DNA from: Planktothrix sp. FACHB-1365 | GTDB taxonomy: Bacteria; Cyanobacteriota; Cyanobacteriia; Cyanobacteriales; Microcoleaceae | Assembly: GCF_014697575.1 (NCBI RefSeq) | Contig: NZ_JACJSC010000004.1 | Coordinates: 124,001 to 188,000 of the forward strand | Direction: 5' to 3' | DNA length: 64,000 nucleotides | Part shown: positions 1-10,441 of the stretch, piece by piece | How positions within the stretch are numbered: the stretch's first letter is position 1 | Layout: each line of letters opens with the position of its first letter | Made by a program: the position numbers and the translations under genes | The notes under the pieces: model-generated | Seen by the model: the letters and a program-made list of their open reading frames with translations, nothing else | Databases searched by the model: none | Told to the model about the DNA's origin: nothing

Positions 1-3000
1 CTGCCAATTTTGAAATAATTGCTGAAAGATTACACCGATTTTATCCGAGTAGGTTCGACTCTCCAAAAATTCAGGATTTTGCTGCATTTTGTGTTGAATT
101 TCCTGGCGTTTTTGTTGTCGGAGTTGCGGGTTATTAGCTAGGGTAATGGCTAAGTTAATATAGGCTGCTTCGCTATTAGTAATTAAATCAGGAATAGAGA
201 GCGATCGCAACAATGAGGCAGCCATCAAAGACCGGAAAGATCCTCCATCTCTGGGGATAATTATCTGACCAGCTTGGGAGGTTTCAGAAGAATAAGAAGG
301 AATAGAATCTCCATCTCGGACAATGGGAACTAAACCAACTTCTAAGGGATCAAGTAAAGATGTTACCCCAGAAAACGGATAGGAATCTAAATAAATATCC
401 GCTAATTTCAAATATTCTTTAATATCTGAACGACTGGGTTGTTTTTGTAAGAAAATTAAGCGACGACTTTCTACCTCATATTGGGCAAGAACGCTTTGAA
501 ACTGCTTAATAAATGGAACCGTTGCATAGCGAGAACTCCAGTTCGGGTTAAAGGGATATAACACCAAGAAAGAGTTAGGAACTGCGGCTAAAATTTTAGC
601 CCAAGTTTCTTGAACTTCTGGAATAATTTTATAAAAATTTGATCCTGAAATAAACATAATGGAATCATCAGGAATTCCTAACAAAGAACGATTAGGAATT
701 CGTTGCGGTGCTTCAGGAGGAATTACAGAACAACTAAAACAATGTGCAGTCCCAGGAATTAATATTAATTTTTCTCGATATTGTTCTTGAGCATTTTCTT
801 GAGGTTCGGTTAAAACCCCTGAGATATAATAATCAATACTTCCCATCCCACTGGTCACACAGGATGGGGTTGTATTGACTTGAATTCTGGCTAATTTATG
901 CAATGCTAATAAAGTGACTGGATGAGAAACTGCGGTAATATTACTCCCAATCAGTAAAATATCTAAATCATGATTTCTAATCAAGTTCACTTGTTCAGTT
1001 AAATTACTCGGAAGTGAAACTAATTGCTCAACGCGACTTTTACAATACTGTTCTAAGGGATGATTATTGGCGTTTATAGTATATAAAATGACTTCAAATT
1101 GATTTCTATCTAAATATTCAAAAGTAGGTAATATGGCATAAGTTTCTGTTTGAGGATTAAAATGATTACTGAGAATTCCTAGACGAATTTTTTGACGACT
1201 GTTAGAACGTTGAGGAAATTCATAATCTAAAGCATGACCTAAACTTTTTAGGGCAAACTCCATAATTTCTGCCCGTTTAATATAAATATTTTTGAGATTT
1301 GCCGTATTAAAATATAACGGAATAAAGTTAGCAATTTGGGTAAATTTCCAAGCTAATTCTTTCCAAATTGGAAACTCAGGATTACTCATAAACCGCCCAT
1401 GAGTATAGTTAATCCAATTTTCTACATAACGATAATAACGGTCAGCTTCTCCGACTTCCTGGAAAAATTGAGGAACTGCTAACATAAACTTAAAATAATC
1501 CTCTAAAAACCATTTAGGAATAGGAGCTTGAATATACCAGTCTTGAGGGAGGTGATACGGATAACAATATAAGGTCAAAGCTAATAAATACTGTAAGCCT
1601 TTTGGCTGGTTTAGTCCTGTTTTTAAGTAAGTACACCAGTCTTGAATGTGAGCTTTTTCTTGAGGGGTTAAAGCTTCATTTTTAAAACTACTATTCAATA
1701 AAATTTTATAAGCTTGACCGATTTCTCCTAAATAAACTTTTTCTAAATTTTGGGTTTCTAAACCTAACCAATATTGAGCCAAAATCTGCCGAATTTGGCG
1801 TAAGGGATTGATAACAGTGTTTGAATTAGGATTTGTTTTATATTCTTCAGTTAAACGAGAAACTTCTGCTAAAATTTGAGCCGGAGTCAAGGTTTTTATC
1901 TGGGCTTTTGGTTGTTTCGGGGGAGCGAATAAGGCAATAATTCCTTGTTTAATTGTATCAGATTGACTACAATTTAAAGCAGCTTGAATTTGAGCAATAA
2001 CGGCTTTAGCTTCTCCCTGAGTTAACATTTGTTGTGCGGTACTAATGGCATATAAACCATAATGCTCTTTAGCTTTATTCGATAAATCCATCGCTTGATT
2101 TTCAGGAAGATAAGATTGAGAAATTTCAATTGATTTTAATGTATCTGTGATATTTTCTCCCCCTTGAATTAAGCGAGATGTCCAAGAACTTAAATGTAAA
2201 CGGTAAGCGGCTAAAATTTGAGGTTCATAACCGATAGGATAATGAGCAGAAATTCTTGTCCACATTTCCCAATCAGCCGCTGATTTGGCTTGAGGACAAA
2301 ACCCTCCTAATTGTTCATAAATACTCCGTTTTACCACCATTGAAGAGGGTTGAATGCGTTGAGAAACAGCAATGCGTTTGATCCAGTTTTCTAAAATTCC
2401 GGCTGTTTCTCGTTCTAAAGTAGAGATAGACCGTTGATGATTCTCACTATCTACATAATAATGACGACAAAATGCAGCCCCAATCTTAGGTTCTTTTTCA
2501 ATAATATTTCTTAAGGTTTGATAAAATCCAGGTAAGACAAAATCATCATCATGTAATAGATGAATCCACTGTCCTTGAGCGCGTTCTAAACATAAATTAA
2601 AGATAGCCGTTTGACCAATATTAAGTTGAGAATGGCGATAAAATTTGATGCGATTTCCGCCTACTTTTTTAACAATTGCTTCTAGTTCAGCTTGCACTGA
2701 ACTATCAGGACAATCATTAATCACTTCAATTTGCATTTCGTCTTCCCCTGGTGCTTGTTCCAGAACACTTTTCAGGGTTTGTTCTAAATAGTGAACTTTA
2801 TTAAAGGTCGGAATCATCACTGACCAAAAGGGTCGCTTCAGATTAGAATTGAAAGGAGAAATCTGAGGAAAATCCCAGGGAGATTGAGAAAGACGAGTTA
2901 AACTTGCTTGAGTTTCTCTGGCTTTAGTTTCTTCATTTACAGAAGTTGATTGCTGATTAATTCCTTGTAAAGTTTCTTTTTCAGCTATTTCTAACAGGGT

Positions 3001-6000
3001 TGAACGCACAATATCCGCCATTTTTTTCCAAGAGAATTTTTGAGCTTGTTTAAATCCGGCTGCAATTAAAGCGTTTCGTTGTTCAGTATTTTGTATATTT
3101 TTAAGTTCCTGAGTCAGTTGATCAATATTATCTTCGTTGACATAAATAGCGGCGTTATCTGCAACTTCAATAATAGAACTATTCCGACAAGTGATCACCG
3201 GACAACCGCAAGCCATTGCTTCTAAAATCGGTAATCCAAACCCTTCATATTTTGAGGGGTAAACTAAAGCGATCGCACCGCAATAGGCTAATCTTAACTC
3301 TTGATCATTTAGCCTTAAAAGATGAATATTACTGTCAGGAATATATCCCTGGAGTTCTTTCTCTAACTGAGGTTTTCCCCCAATACAAACAATATCATAG
3401 CTTTGAAAATCATCTAACCGGGATAAAGATTGAAACAATAAAATCGAGTTTTTATAACCCTTGGGACTAATCCGATCGCCAATAATAATAAAATAGGGTC
3501 TTGATAAATGATATTGCTGTTTAAATCGCTCAATTTCAGTTAAAGTTGCGGGAGTAAAAATCTCATCGACTCCACTATAAGCAACTTGAATAGGTTTATT
3601 AGTAACTTGTGGGAAAATTTTAACTAAATCCTGGGCGGTATTTTGAGAAATGGTAATAAACCCTGAAGCGTGTAAAATTCCACGATGTTTTTCTCGCCAC
3701 ATCGGTTCATCTAAATTTAGACCTATGACTTCAGGAATCATATCATAACCCATAAATACCGATGGGGTACTGATAGGAGTCGTATAATAAGTAGAAATAA
3801 ATAAATCAGCTTTTTCTTGATCACAAATTGCTTGTAACAGTTGGCGATCACGCTCAGTATTAGCATAGTCATATAGAGGAATAGAGCGATAAATAATTCC
3901 AGGGATTTTCGGTGCAGTTCCTTGCCGATCTAATACAATAATTTGTTGACAAAAATCTCCCGTTGACCATTCTTTCAGTAAGGCTTTCCAAACTCTGGCA
4001 ATTCCGGTATTATTAAATTGAAAAAATACGCCATCAATAATAATTTTAAATAACTTAGACTCTTGAGAAAAGCCTTGTTTTTTTGAACTCCCCATTAAAT
4101 TAATTTCTAAGGTTTCTGAAGGGTTCAAGACGTTTCCCTTGCGAAACCAAACCCCTGTGTAGTCAATCTGATGAAGTCTAAAAGATTCTTGTTTGAGCTT
4201 TTCAAACTCATGAATTGCCTTTTTACACCCTTCCCAATGACCATAATCATCAATTTGAATCATTCCCAAAGAAACAACATTATCATAGAGATTATTGAAG
4301 ATATCTAAAGTAGAATCATACCAATCTCCATCCGCGTGCAAAAAGGCAATATCACCAATTTCTTTCCGATATAAAGGCAATGTTTCACAAAATAAACCGG
4401 GGACTGGTTTAATAATAGATTGGACATCTAAAAGCTGACAAACCTTGCCTAAGTTCTCCCGAATTGGAGCCCCTAAAGTCCCAGCACCAAAACCTGTTTG
4501 ATTCGCTGGAATTCCCTGATGAAGATCAGCATCACTGGGATCGGGCATTCCTTCAAATGTATCAAAAGCATAGACAAAACGGGGGCGCAAAGTGTAACGT
4601 TTAATCACCGTTGCTAATAAAGCCGATCCGCCTCCTTTATAGACTCCACACTCAACAAAATTGCCTGGAATATCCTCTAAACATACTTTTTTTGCTAAGG
4701 AATAAAGAGAGAATAATCGTTCATAACTTAACAGAGTATAAGGTCTGACGATAGACAAAATTTCTTGAAATTCCTGTTCTGAATTATCAATAGCTCTATC
4801 GCTAACCCGATAATTCATTAAATGGGTTGGCAATTGCCAATTCACGTTAGAATCTGGTTGGTGCATCACAGGTTCTACATTTCCTCGCCAAGCCACTCCC
4901 ATAATTTGCATCGTTTGATATATCATCGTATTCCATCCTTTGTCTCTCAAATAATGCAAGCCTTCAGCTACATCAGGAGAAGCCAAATCATGAAATAGAA
5001 TCATGGCATTTTCTTCAGCATACTTTTCACAGGCGATCGCATCCTGAAGGGGGCCAGGAGATTCATGATTTCCATCAATAAAAATTAATGACCATTTCTT
5101 TTGTGATTGATTTGCGAGTTCCTCGACTTTTTGGGGACTATAACCCGCCCATAAATTAATCTGATTTAAAACCCCACTATTTCTCAACGAACTGGTTACA
5201 CTGTTATAAATCTCTGCATTATCAAGGATCGGATCAATCACATCTAATTGGACTCCAGCCAGTCCTAAATGACAAGCTGACCATCCCATCCAACAGCCAA
5301 TTTCCAAGGCATTTTGATGCTTAAATTTTAGGGCTGTGTTGTAAAGAATTTGAGCTTCATCTCGACTTAAAAATCCTATTGTTGGTTGCCGACGATCTAC
5401 ATACCAGTTATGGGGAATATCCCCTCGCAAATAGGGCCAAGAACATCGAGCCGGATTTCCGACTATTATATTAGGAAAATATTGATCAGGTTGAACAATT
5501 TTTAATCCAGGGGAAACATAATCTTTTTCCGGTAATAAAGCTCGTTCGATCACTGAAATGGTTTCCTGAATCATTCTTTCTTCCTTAAACATTTTTTCGG
5601 CTCGCTTTTTACAATTCATTCCTATCCTTTGGCGTAACTCTGCGTTCATTGCCCAATTTTTGAGAATGTCACAAAGCTCTCTAACCGTAGCTTTTGAGTT
5701 ATGTTTGGGGTCAGCAATTAATTGACCCGTGTTTCCTAATTCTTCAGGAATTCCACTAACGGCTGTTGCAATTACAGGCAATCCTTTAGACATAGCTTCC
5801 ATAACCGATAAAGGCATTCCTTCTAATTCTGAAGTGAGTATAAAAATATCAGCTACATCTAACAATTGAGAAACATTTTTTTGCTGTCCTAAAAACTTAA
5901 CTTTATCCGTAATTTTTAACTGTTTAACTGTTTCTTGAAGTTCAGTTTCAAACTCAGGTTCAAAAACACCCCCACCCACCCAAATAAAATAGAGATGATT

Positions 6001-6693
6001 CCATACCGGAGTAGATCTCAACTGTTCAATGGCTTGCAATTGATACTGATAGCCTTTGCGTTTTTCGATCCGGGCAGAGGTCAAACAAACCACCGCATCT
6101 AAAGGAATTTCCAGTTTTCGGCGTAAGTTTTCATTAATTAATGGGTTACGGGGGGTAAAGTAATTTGAGGGTCTGCCGTAGTAAATCACTTGCCCTTTAT
6201 TCTTGGGAAGCCTAAACAGTTTGTGGAGTAAACTTAAATTGTTTTCAGAAACAGCAATAACGGATCGAGCTTTGTTGTAGTGATGAAATAATTGATCTAA
6301 CTGGTGATTAACTTGAACGGCTAGATGAGGCTCAACTAATCCTTCTACAATAATATAAGGAAGATTGATTTCTGTAGCAATCTGTTTTATAATTAAGTTA
6401 GAAAAAGGGTTGGAATTGCTACAAATCAGCAAGTCAATTTTTTCGAGTTGTTTTCGGATTATCAATCGTAAATTTTGACTGTCTTGAGATAAATTTGAAT
6501 AATCAATCCCAATATGTTTAATACCCAGTTCTTGCTGTTGAGTTACAAATTGAGTATAGGTTTGATGGTAGGGTGAAGCGTGTAGAGATATGACCTCAAA
6601 ACCGGTTTTAGCTAATCCACATAAAAGCGAGTGATTATACTGAGCAACTCCACCCACCCCAGGATCATCTGTAGATAATAAAATTCTCTTCAT
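1..6693 (-). CDS. Giant multidomain glycosyltransferase/methyltransferase (C-terminus beyond left edge)
   Basis: A single frame is open from the ATG at 6693 to base 1, at least 2231 residues with no stop. Reading it gives, in order: a GT4 glycosyltransferase (about 1-400, with the E291/E299 donor-binding pair around the EGMPLSVMEA stretch); a class I methyltransferase (about 435-600, glycine loop ALEIGCWMGWS); a TylF/MycF-type sugar O-methyltransferase (about 650-870, with VECGVYKGGGSA, DTFEGMPDP and HADGDWYDS); a second GT4 domain (about 880-1235, EGFGLPILEAM); a GT2 domain (about 1287-1515, with the acidic triplet in LLHDDDFV); a helical linker; and an OGT-like GT41 domain (about 1837 to the edge, RLGILSNHFNP). 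It probably builds and methylates a cell-surface or sheath glycan in the cytoplasm, but acceptor and sugars cannot be read. The C-terminus is missing only because the window ends. No signal peptide or membrane segment is seen. Confidence 0.92.
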   Translation of the reverse strand, partial: MKRILLSTDDPGVGGVAQYNHSLLCGLAKTGFEVISLHASPYHQTYTQFVTQQQELGIKHIGIDYSNLSQDSQNLRLIIRKQLEKIDLLICSNSNPFSNLIIKQIATEINLPYIIVEGLVEPHLAVQVNHQLDQLFHHYNKARSVIAVSENNLSLLHKLFRLPKNKGQVIYYGRPSNYFTPRNPLINENLRRKLEIPLDAVVCLTSARIEKRKGYQYQLQAIEQLRSTPVWNHLYFIWVGGGVFEPEFETELQETVKQLKITDKVKFLGQQKNVSQLLDVADIFILTSELEGMPLSVMEAMSKGLPVIATAVSGIPEELGNTGQLIADPKHNSKATVRELCDILKNWAMNAELRQRIGMNCKKRAEKMFKEERMIQETISVIERALLPEKDYVSPGLKIVQPDQYFPNIIVGNPARCSWPYLRGDIPHNWYVDRRQPTIGFLSRDEAQILYNTALKFKHQNALEIGCWMGWSACHLGLAGVQLDVIDPILDNAEIYNSVTSSLRNSGVLNQINLWAGYSPQKVEELANQSQKKWSLIFIDGNHESPGPLQDAIACEKYAEENAMILFHDLASPDVAEGLHYLRDKGWNTMIYQTMQIMGVAWRGNVEPVMHQPDSNVNWQLPTHLMNYRVSDRAIDNSEQEFQEILSIVRPYTLLSYERLFSLYSLAKKVCLEDIPGNFVECGVYKGGGSALLATVIKRYTLRPRFVYAFDTFEGMPDPSDADLHQGIPANQTGFGAGTLGAPIRENLGKVCQLLDVQSIIKPVPGLFCETLPLYRKEIGDIAFLHADGDWYDSTLDIFNNLYDNVVSLGMIQIDDYGHWEGCKKAIHEFEKLKQESFRLHQIDYTGVWFRKGNVLNPSETLEINLMGSSKKQGFSQESKLFKIIIDGVFFQFNNTGIARVWKALLKEWSTGDFCQQIIVLDRQGTAPKIPGIIYRSIPLYDYANTERDRQLLQAICDQEKADLFISTYYTTPISTPSVFMGYDMIPEVIGLNLDEPMWREKHRGILHASGFITISQNTAQDLVKIFPQVTNKPIQVAYSGVDEIFTPATLTEIERFKQQYHLSRPYFIIIGDRISPKGYKNSILLFQSLSRLDDFQSYDIVCIGGKPQLEKELQGYIPDSNIHLLRLNDQELRLAYCGAIALVYPSKYEGFGLPILEAMACGCPVITCRNSSIIEVADNAAIYVNEDNIDQLTQELKNIQNTEQRNALIAAGFKQAQKFSWKKMADIVRSTLLEIAEKETLQGINQQSTSVNEETKARETQASLTRLSQSPWDFPQISPFNSNLKRPFWSVMIPTFNKVHYLEQTLKSVLEQAPGEDEMQIEVINDCPDSSVQAELEAIVKKVGGNRIKFYRHSQLNIGQTAIFNLCLERAQGQWIHLLHDDDFVLPGFYQTLRNIIEKEPKIGAAFCRHYYVDSENHQRSISTLERETAGILENWIKRIAVSQRIQPSSMVVKRSIYEQLGGFCPQAKSAADWEMWTRISAHYPIGYEPQILAAYRLHLSSWTSRLIQGGENITDTLKSIEISQSYLPENQAMDLSNKAKEHYGLYAISTAQQMLTQGEAKAVIAQIQAALNCSQSDTIKQGIIALFAPPKQPKAQIKTLTPAQILAEVSRLTEEYKTNPNSNTVINPLRQIRQILAQYWLGLETQNLEKVYLGEIGQAYKILLNSSFKNEALTPQEKAHIQDWCTYLKTGLNQPKGLQYLLALTLYCYPYHLPQDWYIQAPIPKWFLEDYFKFMLAVPQFFQEVGEADRYYRYVENWINYTHGRFMSNPEFPIWKELAWKFTQIANFIPLYFNTANLKNIYIKRAEIMEFALKSLGHALDYEFPQRSNSRQKIRLGILSNHFNPQTETYAILPTFEYLDRNQFEVILYTINANNHPLEQYCKSRVEQLVSLPSNLTEQVNLIRNHDLDILLIGSNITAVSHPVTLLALHKLARIQVNTTPSCVTSGMGSIDYYISGVLTEPQENAQEQYREKLILIPGTAHCFSCSVIPPEAPQRIPNRSLLGIPDDSIMFISGSNFYKIIPEVQETWAKILAAVPNSFLVLYPFNPNWSSRYATVPFIKQFQSVLAQYEVESRRLIFLQKQPSRSDIKEYLKLADIYLDSYPFSGVTSLLDPLEVGLVPIVRDGDSIPSYSSETSQAGQIIIPRDGGSFRSLMAASLLRSLSIPDLITNSEAAYINLAITLANNPQLRQQKRQEIQHKMQQNPEFLESRTYSDKIGVIFQQLFQNWQ

Positions 6694-6861
6694 GCCCACA
6701 CCTACTCAAAAAATTTGCTGAATCATTGACGAGTGAAAATGCTCAATCTCCACCCTATATCTTAAATGAAGCTTACATCCCCTGATCACAGGATCTCTAG
6801 CCTTACCCCCTACCTGGATGAAAAATACGTTAAGATTAGTAACAATAGCATAAGAATACCA

Positions 6862-6894
6862 GAGTCCTGTGGACTCACAGCAACAGTAGGAGGA
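6862..6894 (+). promoter_or_regulatory. ftsH leader: small stem-loop and ribosome binding site
   Basis: GAGTCC (6862-6867) and GGACTC (6871-6876) form a 6-bp hairpin with a 3-base loop just ahead of a strong TAGGAGGA ribosome binding site (6887-6894). The site lies 9 bases before the GTG at 6904 and supports that start. Whether the hairpin regulates translation is not known. Confidence 0.5.
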
Positions 6895-6903
6895 TAGACC
6901 TCG

Positions 6904-8742
6904 GTGAACAAACGCTGGAGAAATGCAGGGTTATACGCCCTGCTCGCCATTGTCGTCTTAGCATTAGCAACCGCCTTTTTTGACAAACAGCCCCAAACGC
7001 GGGAAAGCTGGAAGTATAGTACCTTTATTCAAGAAGTCAAGAGTAATAAAGTTGAACGGGTCAGCCTGAGTTCTGATCGTTCCAGAGCCTTAGTCACGGC
7101 TCAAGATGGGAATAAAATTTTAGTGAACCTCCCTAACGATCCTGAACTGATCGATATCCTGACTCAAAATAATGTTGATATTTCGGTTCTACCCCAGAAC
7201 GATGATAGCTTTTGGTTTAAAGCCCTCAGCAGTCTGTTCTTCCCCGTTTTGCTCTTAGTGGGTTTATTCTTTTTATTGCGTCGCGCTCAGAATGGCCCTG
7301 GTAGCCAAGCCATGAACTTTGGCAAGTCCAAAGCGAGAGTGCAGATGGAACCCCAAACCCAAGTCACCTTTGGGGATGTGGCGGGTATTGAACAAGCTAA
7401 ACTCGAACTCAGCGAAGTGGTAGACTTCCTGAAAAATGCTGATCGGTTTACGGCTGTCGGTGCGAAAATTCCCAAAGGGGTGTTATTAGTCGGCCCCCCA
7501 GGAACCGGGAAAACCCTGTTAGCCAAAGCTGTTGCGGGTGAAGCCGGAGTTCCGTTTTTTAGTATTTCCGGTTCAGAATTTGTGGAAATGTTCGTCGGGG
7601 TCGGTGCATCCCGCGTTCGTGACTTGTTTGAACAAGCCAAAGCCAATGCGCCTTGTATCGTCTTTATCGATGAAATTGACGCCGTTGGTCGTCAACGGGG
7701 GGCTGGTTTAGGAGGGGGTAACGATGAACGGGAACAAACCCTGAACCAGTTATTAACGGAAATGGATGGGTTTGAAGGTAATACGGGAATTATTATTATT
7801 GCCGCCACGAACCGTCCCGATGTTTTAGATGCTGCTTTAATGCGTCCAGGTCGGTTTGACCGCCAAGTCGTTGTTGACCGTCCCGACTATAACGGCCGTT
7901 CAGAAATTCTCCGGGTTCATGCACGGGGTAAAACCTTGGCTAAAGATGTGGACTTGGACAAAATTGCCCGTCGGACTCCTGGGTTTACTGGGGCGGACTT
8001 ATCCAATTTGTTGAACGAAGCCGCAATTTTAGCCGCCCGTCGCAACTTGACGGAAATTTCAATGGATGAAGTTAATGATGCCATTGACCGGGTGTTAGCG
8101 GGGCCTGAGAAGAAAGATCGGGTGATGAGCGAAAAACGTAAAACCCTTGTGGCTTATCACGAAGCGGGTCACGCTTTAGTTGGGGCGTTAATGCCAGACT
8201 ATGACCCCGTACAGAAAATTAGTATTATTCCTCGTGGTCGGGCTGGGGGGTTAACCTGGTTTATGCCCAGTGAAGAACGCATGGACTCCGGTTTATTCAG
8301 TCGCTCTTATTTGCAAAATCAAATGGCCGTCGCCTTGGGTGGTCGGGTGGCTGAAGAAATTATCTTTGGGGAAGAAGAAGTTACGACAGGCGCTTCTAAT
8401 GACTTACAACAGGTGACTCGTGTTGCGCGTCAAATGATTACTCGCTATGGCATGAGCGATCGCCTTGGCCCGGTGGCTTTAGGTCGTCAACAAGGTAATA
8501 TCTTCCTGGGACGGGATATTATGTCAGAACGGGATTTTTCCGAAGAAACCGCCTCTGCCATCGATGAAGAAGTTCGTCAACTGGTGGATGAAGCTTATAA
8601 ACGGGCTAAACAAGTATTAGTAGAAAACCGCCATGTTCTGAATCAATTAGCGGATTTGTTAATTGATAAAGAGACGGTAGATGCGGATGAACTGCAAGAC
8701 TTATTAGCCAATAATGATGTAAAAATGGCTGCGATCGCTTAA
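6904..8742 (+). CDS. ftsH: ATP-dependent zinc metalloprotease FtsH (FtsH1/FtsH3 group)
   Basis: Membrane-anchored AAA+ protease that extracts and degrades membrane and soluble proteins. In cyanobacteria FtsH hexamers are central to photosystem II repair and acclimation. The 612-residue product has two N-terminal membrane segments (about 9-27 and 105-124), a Walker A GPPGTGKT starting near residue 197, a Walker B ending IDEIDAVG, the second region of homology ([17 protein letters not shown]), and the zinc site H419-EAG-H423 with the distal Asp in [10 protein letters not shown]. All catalytic residues are present and the length is normal. The GTG start is supported by a TAGGAGGA site 9 bases upstream. 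The opening [11 protein letters not shown] resembles, from memory, the FtsH1/FtsH3 paralogues rather than FtsH2 or FtsH4; that subgroup call is less certain than the family call. It stands alone and is followed by a terminator. Confidence 0.97.
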   Translation: MNKRWRNAGLYALLAIVVLALATAFFDKQPQTRESWKYSTFIQEVKSNKVERVSLSSDRSRALVTAQDGNKILVNLPNDPELIDILTQNNVDISVLPQNDDSFWFKALSSLFFPVLLLVGLFFLLRRAQNGPGSQAMNFGKSKARVQMEPQTQVTFGDVAGIEQAKLELSEVVDFLKNADRFTAVGAKIPKGVLLVGPPGTGKTLLAKAVAGEAGVPFFSISGSEFVEMFVGVGASRVRDLFEQAKANAPCIVFIDEIDAVGRQRGAGLGGGNDEREQTLNQLLTEMDGFEGNTGIIIIAATNRPDVLDAALMRPGRFDRQVVVDRPDYNGRSEILRVHARGKTLAKDVDLDKIARRTPGFTGADLSNLLNEAAILAARRNLTEISMDEVNDAIDRVLAGPEKKDRVMSEKRKTLVAYHEAGHALVGALMPDYDPVQKISIIPRGRAGGLTWFMPSEERMDSGLFSRSYLQNQMAVALGGRVAEEIIFGEEEVTTGASNDLQQVTRVARQMITRYGMSDRLGPVALGRQQGNIFLGRDIMSERDFSEETASAIDEEVRQLVDEAYKRAKQVLVENRHVLNQLADLLIDKETVDADELQDLLANNDVKMAAIA

Positions 8743-8775
8743 TTAAAAGGTTCAATATTAAAGCGATTTAAAAAG

Positions 8776-8817
8776 AACAGGGCTGGATTTCTCAACCGAA
8801 AAACAGCCCTGTTTTTT
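8776..8817 (+). terminator. Rho-independent terminator after ftsH
   Basis: AACAGGGCTG (8776-8785) pairs perfectly with CAGCCCTGTT (8804-8813) and is followed by a T run. It separates ftsH from the convergent gene at 8864-9472. Confidence 0.85.
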
Positions 8818-8863
8818 ATTAAAATTAGTCGGGGGTTTTGATCAGACTTTAACCGCGTTTGAA

Positions 8864-9472
8864 TTAACGTAGAAAGCAACTCACAAGCCACAAAATCGTA
8901 AAAGTGATTAGAGAAATAAACTGTTCTACTGCTAAGGGTGTTCCAATCAATGAACTGAGTAAACTCCCCAACAACAACCCCGTAATTAAACCTGTCACCG
9001 TTAATAAAACGGCTCGACCAAACTTATTTTCTTTGCGGTTGAGAAAATACAGACAAGATCCAACCCCCAAGGCTAAGGTCAGCGTTAAAATTGAGTCGGG
9101 CGAACCGGGATATAAACTTAAACCCCCTAACGCCGCATAAATTCCCGATGGCCATAGCAGATCAGCACGGCTAGGAGTATCCAGCAGTTGTTGTAACCAA
9201 TTGGGTTTTTTGTTCGCTGGAGGTTGCAAACCGGGCGGGGGAGTTGGGGTCGCTCGTTCAGGAAAACGAATCCGTTCAGGGACTTTAATTTTGCCCTCTT
9301 GTCGCAGTTTTAGCCGATCCATCAAAATGGCATCATAAGCTGCTTCAATGGATTCAAGCAGCTTACGTTCACCACTATATTGTTGTTTTAGGCGATCCCG
9401 GGCTTCCTGAATTTCATCAAAGGAGGCATCAACGGTAACCCCAAGCTGTTCGTAGGGACTTTGCTCGCTCAT
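8864..9472 (-). CDS. CPP1-like J-like domain membrane protein (DUF3353 family)
   Basis: 202 residues. The N-terminus (SPYEQLGVTVDASFDEIQEA, about 5-25) is a J-like fold lacking the HPD tripeptide of true DnaJ proteins. A proline-rich linker (about 80-90) follows, then several hydrophobic segments in the C-terminal 100 residues. This architecture matches the CPP1/CDF1 family of cyanobacteria and plastids. The plant members stabilise protochlorophyllide oxidoreductase at plastid membranes; the cyanobacterial role is less clear. It is convergent with ftsH and divergently placed on nothing obvious, so it is probably monocistronic. Membrane location is inferred from hydrophobicity. Confidence 0.8.
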   Translation of the reverse strand: MSEQSPYEQLGVTVDASFDEIQEARDRLKQQYSGERKLLESIEAAYDAILMDRLKLRQEGKIKVPERIRFPERATPTPPPGLQPPANKKPNWLQQLLDTPSRADLLWPSGIYAALGGLSLYPGSPDSILTLTLALGVGSCLYFLNRKENKFGRAVLLTVTGLITGLLLGSLLSSLIGTPLAVEQFISLITFTILWLVSCFLR

Positions 9473-9585
9473 CGGACTTTTATTTATACCGTTTTATTAA
9501 CTGTAAGCTTAACTCAATCTCTATCCAAAGCGTTGCTCTGTTGAGAGACTTTCACTGTTACTTCCATATTAAATGATTTTGCCGT

Positions 9586-9642
9586 AGGGGTGGCGTCCCT
9601 CCCAACCCTCTTGACATCTGGGGTGGAAGCAACGCCACTCCT
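9586..9642. repeat. Imperfect inverted repeat between the CPP1-like gene and pgeF
   Basis: AGGGGTGGCGT (9586-9596) and ACGCCACTCCT (9632-9642) pair with one mismatch across a 35-base loop. It lies just after the stop of pgeF, whose end is 9645, so it may act as an mRNA 3' end, but it has no clean T run. It may instead be one of the dispersed palindromic repeats of this genome. Confidence 0.5.
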
Positions 9643-9644
9643 CA

Positions 9645-10421
9645 TTATTGGCTGACAATTCCTGACCATTGGACTTTTTTTAAGTTGTCTCGGCGGTAGG
9701 AGAAGAAGGCATTGGGGTCTTGATAGGTACAATAGGGAGCGATGGCGATTTGGTCGGGTGTAATCCCTAACTGTTCTAGCTGTAAGCGATTAAACCGTCG
9801 TACATCTAAGCGAACTTTATGGGGTTCAGGGTCGGGAAGTAAGGGGGAATTGGGGAGTTGATAGATGGGTTCTAATCCTTCTGCTTCGGTATCGAAAGCC
9901 AGACTTTCAGCTAACTGTGTGGCGACATCTAAAGAAACTTGATACACTTCCCCGGAAATAGCTGGCCCTAAAGCCACTCGTAAATCCTCTAATTGACTAC
10001 CGACCGCTTGGAAATGTGCGATCGCTTCAGGAACAATTTTAGCAGCCGTTCCTCGCCATCCCGCATGAACCGCCGCCACTTTTCCGGTTTGAGTATCTGC
10101 AATTAACACCGGAACACAATCTGCTGTCGCCACCCAAACGGCTTCTGAGGAATTTTCTGCAAATAAACCATCGGCTTCCAAAAGGAGAATATCTTCTGCG
10201 GTTGAAGGCTCCAGAGGATCTACAGTTCCCGTTTTTAATACTACATTTCCATGCACTTGTTTAACTCGATACACTGGAACTGAAGGTTGTAGAACATCAA
10301 CTAAATCGGAGGGTGTGCGAGGACTAAAGGAACGGGTAAAAAAGCCGTGTTGCCAATCTTTAAGCAAATTACAAGTTAAATAAGGTAATCCATCCCAGCT
10401 TTGCCAGTGCCAAGTGTGCAT
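9645..10421 (-). CDS. pgeF: PgeF/YfiH family polyphenol oxidase-like protein (purine nucleoside phosphorylase LACC1-like)
   Basis: 258 residues of the multicopper oxidase-like YfiH/LACC1 fold. Bacterial members have been described as peptidoglycan-editing factors that hydrolyse mis-incorporated L-Ser from the muropeptide, and as zinc-dependent purine nucleoside phosphorylases/adenosine deaminases. The metal site is visible: VKQVHGN (first His), ATADCVPV (Cys) and VHAGWRGTAAK (second His). The family length is normal. The start codon lies only 20 bases from the start proposed for birA on the other strand, so the two divergent genes must have promoters overlapping each other's coding ends. Confidence 0.9.
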   Translation of the reverse strand: MHTWHWQSWDGLPYLTCNLLKDWQHGFFTRSFSPRTPSDLVDVLQPSVPVYRVKQVHGNVVLKTGTVDPLEPSTAEDILLLEADGLFAENSSEAVWVATADCVPVLIADTQTGKVAAVHAGWRGTAAKIVPEAIAHFQAVGSQLEDLRVALGPAISGEVYQVSLDVATQLAESLAFDTEAEGLEPIYQLPNSPLLPDPEPHKVRLDVRRFNRLQLEQLGITPDQIAIAPYCTYQDPNAFFSYRRDNLKKVQWSGIVSQ

Positions 10422-10441
10422 AAAATTACGATTAGGAGATA

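Noticed and set aside
7287-7646. 119-codon frame opposite ftsH
   Set aside because: Antisense to conserved AAA+ sequence; it arises from the codon bias of ftsH and has no start signals or family features.
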